DNA of 5,478 bases, taken from Vulcanimicrobiia bacterium (GTDB lineage Bacteria > Vulcanimicrobiota > Vulcanimicrobiia > Vulcanimicrobiales > Vulcanimicrobiaceae). The notes beneath the pieces are model-generated. The model had not been told where the DNA came from. It saw only the letters and a list, made by a program, of their open reading frames with translations, and searched no databases. Of this stretch, positions 1 to 5,193 are shown piece by piece. The stretch is from the NCBI GenBank assembly GCA_025451135.1, contig JANWKW010000162.1:1-5478 (forward strand). Direction: 5' to 3'. The translations under genes were made by a program, and so were the position numbers. The number at the start of each line of letters is the position of its first letter. Position 1 is the first letter of the stretch.

Positions 1-71
1 ACATCCGCCGCATCTTCACCGCCGTCGAAGCGATGCTCGACCGGCGGATCGCGGCGCGCGCTACTTCTTAG
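1..71 (+). CDS. 3' end of an unrecognised plus-strand gene (partial)
   Basis: Reading from position 3, the plus strand encodes about 22 residues ending in a TAG stop at 69-71. The peptide contains IRRIFTAVEAMLDRR, which looks like an amphipathic helix. Its codons mostly end in G or C up to the last three, as in the other genes here. The rest of the gene lies to the left of the window, so no family can be assigned. It converges on glmU: its last 11 nt (61-71) overlap the glmU 3' end, so no separate terminator fits between them. The other two plus-strand frames are also open over this short stretch, so the choice of frame rests on protein-like composition and codon ending only. Confidence 0.45.
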   Translation, partial: IRRIFTAVEAMLDRRIAARATS

Positions 72-1389
72 GCAGTGGCTTGGCGGGATTGCCGACGACG
101 CGTTCGCCCGGCGCCACGTCCTTGGTGACCACCGCACCCGCGCCGGTGAGGGCGCCGTCGCCGATGGTGACGGGCGCGATCAGCGACGAATTGGAGCCGA
201 TGCGGACGTTCTTACCGATGATCGTGCGGTTCTTGTTGACGCCGTCGTAGTTGGCGGTGATCGTCCCGGCGCCGATGTTGGACTCTTCGCCGACGGTGGC
301 ATCGCCCAGATAGGTCAGATGACTGGCCTTGGCGCCCTCGGCCAACGTCGAGTTCTTGATCTCGACGAAGTTGCCGACGCGCACCTCCGCGCCGAGCACG
401 GTATGGCCGCGCAGGTGCGCGAACGGTCCCACGGTCGCGCCGTCGCCGATCTCGCTCTCCACGATCACGCTCTCGCGCACGGTCGCGTCGTCGCCGATCT
501 TGGCGGCCGACAGGCGCGCGTTCGGACCGATCACGCAGCCCTCGCCGATCTCGCTCAGCAGCGAGATCGAGGTGTTCGGGTAGATCACCGTGTCTCGGCC
601 GATCGTCAGCTCCGGCTCGAGATAGGTGGTGAGCGGATCGAGGATGGTGACGCCGTTGCGCATGTGGCCGTCGCAGATCCGGGCGTTGAGCCCGGCCCGG
701 GCGGTCGCGAGTTCGGTGCGGTCGTTGACGCCCAGCACGTCGCGCTTGTGCGCCTCGATCGGCGCGACCCGGTGGCCGGCGTCGGCCAGTCCGGCGATCG
801 TGTCGGTCAGGTAGAACTCGTTCTGCGCGTTGTCGTCGCGCAGGCGCACGATCGCATCGCGCAACGCGGCTTCGTCGTAGGCGTAGATGCCGGCGTTCAT
901 CTCTTCGAGGGCCAGCTCTTGCGGCGTCGCGTCCTTGACCTCGACGATCCGGCGCACGCCCCGTTCGTCGCGCACGATACGCCCGAAGTTGGAGGCCGCG
1001 CCCATCCGGGCGGTGACCAGCGCCAAAGACGCGCCGTGGAGGGCCTCGACGAGCTCGCGGAAGGTCGCATGCGGAACGAGCGGCATGTCGCCGTAGGCGA
1101 CCACGATCTTGCCGCCCGGACGCGTCTCCATCGCCTCGAGCGCGACGCGCACGGCGTGGCCGGTGCCGAGCTGTTCGCGTTGGATCACGCTCTTCACGCC
1201 GAACGCGGCGGCGTACGGATCGAGCTCGGCATTGGTGACCAGCACGATCTCCTCGATGCCCGCGTCGCGCAGCGACCGCAGCACGTACCAGATCATCGGA
1301 CGGCCGCAGATCTCGTGCATCACCTTCGGACGCGCGCTCTTCATGCGGGTGCCCTTGCCGGCGGCCAGGACGATGGCGCGTAGGCTCAA
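61..1389 (-). CDS. glmU: Bifunctional UDP-GlcNAc pyrophosphorylase / glucosamine-1-phosphate N-acetyltransferase GlmU
   Basis: This cytoplasmic enzyme acetylates glucosamine-1-phosphate with acetyl-CoA and then transfers UMP from UTP to give UDP-GlcNAc, the precursor for peptidoglycan and other glycans. The product is 442 aa, close to the usual ~450-460. The N-terminal nucleotidyltransferase domain (about 1-225) shows LAAGKGTRM at 8-16, QLGTGHA at 73-79, GDMPL at 100-104 and VND at 221-223. The C-terminal left-handed beta-helix (about 245-430) is built of hexapeptide repeats such as IGDDATV and IGDGATV. Acetyltransferase residues align with E. coli GlmU at a constant offset of -6: R327, K345, catalytic H357, Y360, N371 and K386. 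The start is TTG at 1389-1387, preceded by a perfect AAGGAG 8 nt upstream, and it overlaps the gltX stop as TTGA, so translation is probably coupled. The open frame continues upstream of the TTG, but that part is an out-of-frame reading of gltX. Confidence 0.97.
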   Translation of the reverse strand: MSLRAIVLAAGKGTRMKSARPKVMHEICGRPMIWYVLRSLRDAGIEEIVLVTNAELDPYAAAFGVKSVIQREQLGTGHAVRVALEAMETRPGGKIVVAYGDMPLVPHATFRELVEALHGASLALVTARMGAASNFGRIVRDERGVRRIVEVKDATPQELALEEMNAGIYAYDEAALRDAIVRLRDDNAQNEFYLTDTIAGLADAGHRVAPIEAHKRDVLGVNDRTELATARAGLNARICDGHMRNGVTILDPLTTYLEPELTIGRDTVIYPNTSISLLSEIGEGCVIGPNARLSAAKIGDDATVRESVIVESEIGDGATVGPFAHLRGHTVLGAEVRVGNFVEIKNSTLAEGAKASHLTYLGDATVGEESNIGAGTITANYDGVNKNRTIIGKNVRIGSNSSLIAPVTIGDGALTGAGAVVTKDVAPGERVVGNPAKPLPKK

Positions 1390-2834
1390 GCGGTCTTCTC
1401 CTTCTTGCCGAGCGCTTCGAGCGCGTGGCGCAGACGCTCGCGCACGACGTCGCGACCGAGGATCTCCATCGCGTCGAAGAGCGGCACCGAGGTCGGCGAA
1501 CCGGTCACGGCGATGTAGAACGCGCGCACCACGTCGCGGAACTTCTTGTCGAGCGACTCGGCGACGCCCTTGAGCACGCGCTCGATGCCCGCCAAGTCGT
1601 ACTCGCGCAGCAGATCGAGCTCCGCCTGCGCGAGAGCGAAGGCCGCGCGCAAGGCGTCGTCGTCGAGCTTGCCGGCGCGCAGCAGTTCGACCGGGTAGTT
1701 CAGACGGCCCGCGAAGAAGAAGCCGCACAGGTTGCCGAGGTCGCTCATGCGCTCGATCCGCGGATGCGCGAGCGCGGCGATGCGCTTCATGCGGGCGGGC
1801 GCGAAGCCCCACGCGGCGACGCGCGCTTCGAAGGCGTCGGCGTCGAGGCGTTCGCGCAGGTAGCGCCCGTTGAGCCAGTCCAGCTTGGCGACGTCGAAGA
1901 CCGGCCCGCCGAGCGCGACGTGCATCAGGTCGAACCGTTCGACCATGTGCGCGAGCGTCATCAGCTCCTCTTCGCCCGCGGCGGTCGAGTTGGCGAGCGC
2001 TCCGAGGAAGTTCACCAGCGCCTCGGGCAGATAGCCCATCGCCTTGTAGAACAGGATCGACGTCGGATTCTTGCGTTTGCTGAGCTTGCTCTTGTCCGGG
2101 TTGCGCAGCAGCGGCACGTGCATGAGCGCCGGCGGCTCCCAGCCGAAGTACCGGTAGAGCAGGATGTGCTTGGGCGCGCTCGAGACCCACTCTTCGCCCC
2201 GGATCACGTGGGTGATCTCCATCAGATGGTCGTCGACCACGTTGGCGAGATGGTAGGTCGGCAGGCCGTCCGACTTCATCAGGATCTGCATGTCGACCGT
2301 GCGCCACTCGATCTCGATCGGTCCGCGGCGCGTGTCGTCGACCACGCAGACGCCTTCCTGCGGGACGTTCATGCGCACGACGTACGTCTCGCCGGCGGCC
2401 TCGCGGCGCGCGACCTCGGCGGCGTCGTAGGTCAGGCACAGACCGTCGTAGTGCGGCGGCTGCTTGGCGGCCTTCTGCGCCTCGCGCATCTCTTCGAGGC
2501 GCTGCGGCGTGCAGAAGCACTTGAACGCGTGGCCGGCGTCGAGCAGTTTCTGGACGTACTCCTGATAGATCGCCGAGCGTTCGCTCTGACGGTACGGCCC
2601 ATGCGGGCCGCCGACGTCGGGGCCCTCGTCCCACGAGAGGCCGAGCCAATGGAGCGAGTCGAGGATCGCCGTCTCGGACTCGCGCGTGCTGCGCGCCTGA
2701 TCGGTGTCCTCGATACGCAGCAAGAACTTCCCGCCGTGCTTCTTCGCGAACAGGTAGTTGATGAGCGCGACGTAGGCGGTACCGACGTGCGGGTCCCCCG
2801 TCGGCGACGGAGCGACGCGAGTTCTGACGATCAC
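1386..2834 (-). CDS. gltX: Glutamyl-tRNA synthetase (class I)
   Basis: It charges tRNA with glutamate using ATP, for protein synthesis and, in organisms using the C5 route, for tetrapyrrole precursors. The 482-aa product has the family's usual length. It begins with the RVAPSPTG motif (6-13). The HIGH-type signature is HVGT (16-19), LRIEDTD lies at 39-45, and the KMSKS-type signature is KLSKR (250-254), followed by KNPTSI. The helical anticodon-binding region fills about 320-482. A zinc-site remnant C106-x-C108-x24-C133 has Thr135 where E. coli GltX has His127. The start is GTG at 2834-2832, with GAGAG 5 nt upstream, and it places the catalytic motif at the usual distance from the N-terminus. 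It lies 22 nt after the B12-subunit gene and overlaps glmU by 4 nt (TTGA). Whether it also charges tRNA-Gln (non-discriminating type) cannot be told by eye. Confidence 0.97.
   Translation of the reverse strand: MIVRTRVAPSPTGDPHVGTAYVALINYLFAKKHGGKFLLRIEDTDQARSTRESETAILDSLHWLGLSWDEGPDVGGPHGPYRQSERSAIYQEYVQKLLDAGHAFKCFCTPQRLEEMREAQKAAKQPPHYDGLCLTYDAAEVARREAAGETYVVRMNVPQEGVCVVDDTRRGPIEIEWRTVDMQILMKSDGLPTYHLANVVDDHLMEITHVIRGEEWVSSAPKHILLYRYFGWEPPALMHVPLLRNPDKSKLSKRKNPTSILFYKAMGYLPEALVNFLGALANSTAAGEEELMTLAHMVERFDLMHVALGGPVFDVAKLDWLNGRYLRERLDADAFEARVAAWGFAPARMKRIAALAHPRIERMSDLGNLCGFFFAGRLNYPVELLRAGKLDDDALRAAFALAQAELDLLREYDLAGIERVLKGVAESLDKKFRDVVRAFYIAVTGSPTSVPLFDAMEILGRDVVRERLRHALEALGKKEKTA
1398..1403 (-). 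promoter_or_regulatory. Ribosome binding site that sets the glmU TTG start
   Basis: The minus strand reads AAGGAG, then 8 nt, then TTG. This is a full Shine-Dalgarno match at ideal distance, placed inside the last codons of gltX. It decides for the unusual TTG start, because no ATG or GTG in the correct frame lies nearby before the conserved LAAGKGTRM motif. Confidence 0.85.
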
Positions 2835-2856
2835 TGGTGCTCTCTTGTGCGGTGGA

Positions 2857-3270
2857 TCAGCCGACGAGTTGGCGGCCGCGGCCGCATTCGCGTTCGACGA
2901 AGTCGATGATGTTCTGGAGCGGCGCGCCGGGTGTGAAGATCTCGCGGACGCCGGCCTTCTTCAGCTCTTCGGCGTCTTCGGCCGGGATGGTCCCGCCGCC
3001 GAAGAAGACGATGTCGCCGGCGCCCTGCGCCTTGAGCTGCTCGACCACCAGCGGGAAGAGCGTCATGTGCGCGCCGGAGAGGATCGAGAGGCCGATGCCG
3101 TCGGCGTCCTCTTGGATCGCCGTCTGGACGATCTGCTCGGGCGATTGGAACAGGCCGGTATAGATCACTTCCATGCCGGCGTCGCGCAGCGCGCGCGCGA
3201 TCACCTTGGCGCCGCGATCGTGGCCGTCCAGGCCGGCCTTCGCGACGACGATGCGCAGCGGCCTACTCAT
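2857..3270 (-). CDS. B12-binding small subunit of an acyl-CoA mutase
   Basis: This 137-aa stand-alone cobalamin-binding domain is expected to pair with the large subunit encoded just upstream, giving an adenosylcobalamin-dependent mutase that rearranges the acyl-CoA carbon skeleton by a radical mechanism. The base-off/His-on motif is clear: K11 and DGHDRG with D15, H17 (the lower axial cobalt ligand) and G20. These correspond to K604, D608 and H610 of methylmalonyl-CoA mutase. The later SxL motif is S62-I63-L64, and GGG lies at 91-93. The fold is a complete Rossmann-like domain with no catalytic barrel, as in split mutases such as IcmA/IcmB, HcmA/HcmB and archaeal-type MCM. The ATG at 3270-3268 overlaps the 44-residue frame by 8 nt and has only a weak ribosome site, which suggests translational coupling. 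Small-subunit sequence alone does not tell methylmalonyl- from isobutyryl-type enzymes. Confidence 0.93.
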   Translation of the reverse strand: MSRPLRIVVAKAGLDGHDRGAKVIARALRDAGMEVIYTGLFQSPEQIVQTAIQEDADGIGLSILSGAHMTLFPLVVEQLKAQGAGDIVFFGGGTIPAEDAEELKKAGVREIFTPGAPLQNIIDFVERECGRGRQLVG

Positions 3271-3397
3271 GGTCGCACGCGTCTTCGACTTCGGCGGCCC
3301 GCTGCAGCGCGAGCGCCTCTTCCAGCTTGCGGATCACTTCGTGCAGGGTCTCGCGGGCGAACTCGCGTTCGCGCTCGCTCTCGACATGCAGCGTCAT
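3263..3397 (-). CDS. 44-residue open frame between the mutase subunits, unknown function
   Basis: I do not recognise this protein. It starts with ATG at 3397-3395, sharing one base with the mutase large-subunit stop (TGATG), and ends with TAG at 3265-3263, 8 nt inside the B12-subunit gene. The peptide is highly charged (11 Glu, 2 Asp, 5 Arg, 1 Lys) and contains FARETLHEVIRKLEEALAL. Hydrophobic residues at 18, 21/22, 25 and 29 suggest one amphipathic, possibly coiled-coil helix. There is no signal peptide or membrane segment. Most codons end in G or C, as in the flanking genes. The nearest upstream GGAG is 14 nt from the ATG, too far to be strong, so expression would depend on coupling to the large subunit. 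It is in a different frame from both neighbours, which share one frame with each other. It may be an accessory or assembly peptide of the mutase; that is inference from position only. Confidence 0.6.
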   Translation of the reverse strand: MTLHVESEREREFARETLHEVIRKLEEALALQRAAEVEDACDHE

Positions 3398-5100
3398 CAA
3401 AATACCGATCGCTCCGTATAGCGCCCGTAGACCTGCACCATCGCGTCGACGATCTCGCCCTCGGTGCAATAGGCGTTCACGCAGTCGATGAGGTGCGGCA
3501 TCACGTTGTCCTTCGGATCGCGGCAGGCGACCTGCAGGCGCGCGAGGGTCGCTTTGACCGCCTCGCCGTCGCGTTTCGCGCGGATCTCCTGCACCGAGCG
3601 CGCCTGCTCGCGGCCCATCTCGTCGGTGATGCGCAGCAGCTCCAGGTCGTCGAGCTTGTCTTCCTTCTGGAAGGCGTTCACGCCGACGATGACGCGATCT
3701 TTCGACTCGATCGAGCGCTGGTAGCGGTAGGACGCCTCGGCGATCTCCTTCTGGAAGAAGCCCGCCTCGATCGCTTCGACCACGCCGCCGTACTCCTCGA
3801 CCTGCGCGAAGTAGGCCTCGGCCTGGCGCTCCATCTCGTCGGTCAGCGCCTCGACGAAGTACGAACCGCCGAGCGGATCGACCACGTTGGTGACGTTGGT
3901 CTCGTAGGCCAGCACCTGTTGGGTGCGCAGCGCGATCTCGACCGACTTCTCGGTCGGGAGCGCGAGCACTTCGTCCATCGAGTTGGTGTGCAGCGACTGC
4001 GTGCCGCCGAGCACCGCCGAGAGCGCTTCGAACGCGACCCGGACGATGTTGTTCTCGGGCTGCTGCGCGGTCGCGCTGCAGCCGGCCGTCTGCGTGTGGA
4101 AGCGCAGCTGCCACGACTTGGGATTCTTGGCGCCGTACTTGTCGCGCATGCGCTTGGCGTAGATGCGCCGGGCCGCGCGGAACTTGGCGATCTCCTCGAA
4201 GAAATCGCTGTGCGCGTTGAAGAAGAACGAGAGGCGCGGCGCGAACGAGTCGACGTCCATGCCGTGCGCCATACAGGCTTCGACGTACGCGAATCCGTCG
4301 CCCAGCGTGAACGCGAGCTCTTGCGCCGCGGTCGAACCGGCCTCGCGGATGTGATAGCCGCTGACCGAGATGGTGTTCCAGAGCGGCATCTCGTTCGTGC
4401 AGAACTCGATCATGTCGACGATCACGCGCATGTGCGGACGCGGCGGGAAGATCCATTCTTTCTGCGCGATGTACTCTTTGAGAATATCCGCTTGAATCGT
4501 TCCACCGAGCAGTTTGCGCGAGATGCCCTTCTTTTCGGCGGCGGCGATATATTGCGCGACGGCGATTGCGGCCGGGCCGTTGATCGTCATCGAAGTCGTA
4601 ATCGCGCCCATGTCGATGCCGTCGAAAAGTGTTTCCATATCGAGCAGCGAGTCGATTGCGACGCCGCACTTGCCGACTTCGCCGCGCGATTGCGGCGCGT
4701 CGGAGTCGTACCCCATCAGCGTGGGCATGTCGAAGGCGACCGACAATCCGTGTTGCCCTTGCGAGAGCAGAAAATGATAGCGTTCGTTCGTCTGCTTCGC
4801 GTTGCCGAAACCGGCGAAGTGGCGCATCGTCCACAGACGGTCGCGATAGCCGTTGGGATGGATGCCGCGCGTATACGGATACTCGCCGGGCCACGAGAGG
4901 TCGCCCGCGAGGTCGAGGTGCTCGACGTCGGCCGGGCCGTAAACGGTCTGCAGGGGGACGTCGGAAATCGTCCGGTCGGACGCGCCGGCGCCAGGCCCCG
5001 TGCGGGGCCTTCCTTCTTTCGAGCCGGCTGCCCAGGAACGCTGTTCTTCTTCAAAAGCCGGGGTGGTTTGCGCGCCGAGGCCGCTCGGACGCTCGATCAT
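3397..5100 (-). CDS. Coenzyme B12-dependent acyl-CoA mutase large subunit, isobutyryl-CoA mutase-like
   Basis: This is the catalytic TIM-barrel subunit (567 aa from ATG at 5100) of a split adenosylcobalamin mutase; the B12 domain is encoded separately downstream. The conserved core begins near 45 (VPLQTVYGPADV). It continues with YPYTRGIHPNGY (75-85), WTMRHFAGFG (90-99), GLSVAFDMPT (118-127), GTIQADILKEY (200-210), SVSGYHIREAG (245-255, including Y249 and H250) and RFHTQTAG (333-340). Methylmalonyl-CoA mutase residues map with a constant +6 offset, so its Tyr89 becomes F95 and its Arg207 becomes Q213. That pair is reported for isobutyryl-CoA mutase, which interconverts n-butyryl- and isobutyryl-CoA. 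The likely substrate is therefore a monoacid acyl-CoA; this is inference. The ATG has no close ribosome site; TTG at 5109-5107 (three residues longer) sits 8 nt after GAGGG and is a real alternative. Third-position GC is lower in the first ~220 codons than in the rest. Confidence 0.9.
   Translation of the reverse strand: MIERPSGLGAQTTPAFEEEQRSWAAGSKEGRPRTGPGAGASDRTISDVPLQTVYGPADVEHLDLAGDLSWPGEYPYTRGIHPNGYRDRLWTMRHFAGFGNAKQTNERYHFLLSQGQHGLSVAFDMPTLMGYDSDAPQSRGEVGKCGVAIDSLLDMETLFDGIDMGAITTSMTINGPAAIAVAQYIAAAEKKGISRKLLGGTIQADILKEYIAQKEWIFPPRPHMRVIVDMIEFCTNEMPLWNTISVSGYHIREAGSTAAQELAFTLGDGFAYVEACMAHGMDVDSFAPRLSFFFNAHSDFFEEIAKFRAARRIYAKRMRDKYGAKNPKSWQLRFHTQTAGCSATAQQPENNIVRVAFEALSAVLGGTQSLHTNSMDEVLALPTEKSVEIALRTQQVLAYETNVTNVVDPLGGSYFVEALTDEMERQAEAYFAQVEEYGGVVEAIEAGFFQKEIAEASYRYQRSIESKDRVIVGVNAFQKEDKLDDLELLRITDEMGREQARSVQEIRAKRDGEAVKATLARLQVACRDPKDNVMPHLIDCVNAYCTEGEIVDAMVQVYGRYTERSVF
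4993..5010. repeat. GC-rich perfect hairpin inside the mutase 5' coding region
   Basis: The plus strand reads AGGCCCCG-TG-CGGGGCCT, with 8-bp arms and a 2-nt centre, followed by the pyrimidine-rich run TCCTTCTTTC. In that orientation it resembles an intrinsic terminator. In the mutase message it would be a stem about 90 nt after the ATG. It encodes part of the variable N-terminal linker (residues 31-36), before the conserved core. Confidence 0.6.
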
Positions 5101-5113
5101 CTTGGCCAAGATG
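5098..5113. repeat. 16-bp perfect palindrome reaching the mutase start codon
   Basis: CATCTTGGCCAAGATG equals its own reverse complement. Its left edge is the ATG of the mutase (5100-5098 on the minus strand), and the alternative TTG start lies inside it. Such symmetry could be a dimeric repressor site overlapping the translation start, or simply chance. Confidence 0.55.
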
Positions 5114-5183
5114 GAATCCCTCGTAGGTGGCTGTCGGAACGATATTCTCCCAAAGGCCCGTCCGCCCCGCAAGGGATTCCGTC
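5110..5183. repeat. Long-range inverted repeat in the mutase upstream region
   Basis: The arms are 5110-5121 and 5172-5183. They pair at 11 of 12 positions, with a 9-bp perfect core of GGAATCCCT against AGGGATTCC and a 50-nt loop. In a transcript entering from upstream, the right-hand stem strand would include AGGG of the mutase ribosome site. At DNA level the arms could be paired protein-binding sites. Confidence 0.45.
5118..5122 (-). promoter_or_regulatory. Candidate ribosome binding site of the mutase gene
   Basis: The minus strand reads GAGGG, with 8 nt to TTG (5109) and 17 nt to ATG (5100). The distance favours the TTG, whereas codon preference favours the ATG. It is the only good Shine-Dalgarno match before this gene. 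Confidence 0.5.
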
Positions 5184-5193
5184 GGGTTCGCCG

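Noticed and set aside
120..620. Recurrent short GTCGCCGATC-like repeats
   Set aside because: They encode the hexapeptide repeats of the GlmU beta-helix and are explained by protein structure.
319..1383. Long plus-strand open frame (354 codons) opposite glmU
   Set aside because: Same reasoning: it mirrors glmU codons, has skewed composition, and shows no motif.
1390..2649. Minus-strand open frame continuing upstream of glmU as a possible N-terminal extension
   Set aside because: This part is gltX read out of frame and is Arg-rich nonsense. The AAGGAG and TTG at 1389 define the true glmU start.
1425..2909. Long plus-strand open frame (494 codons) opposite gltX and the B12-subunit gene
   Set aside because: It lies antisense to genes with full catalytic motifs. 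Its product is Arg/His/Asp/Val-rich with no recognisable motif. Long antisense frames are expected in GC-rich coding DNA.
3398..4894. Minus-strand open frame continuing upstream of the 44-residue frame
   Set aside because: It is the mutase large subunit read in the wrong frame. Only the last 44 codons, after the mutase stop, are plausible.
4984..5028. 45-nt in-frame insert bounded by GCCGGC on both sides, like a palindromic coding repeat
   Set aside because: GCCGGC is common and self-complementary in such DNA. There is no second copy in the window, and the linker length is within what the family tolerates.
5144..5172. Sigma70-like promoter: minus strand TTGCGG, 17 nt, GAGAAT
   Set aside because: Matches to consensus are only 3 of 6 and 4 of 6. 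The spacing is right and the location sensible, but this is too weak to annotate in GC-rich DNA.
5101..5193. Possible cobalamin riboswitch upstream of the mutase
   Set aside because: A GCCACC string vaguely recalls the conserved GCCACTG, but the intergenic region is only 93 nt, well short of a cobalamin riboswitch, and no B12-box or peripheral stems are seen.
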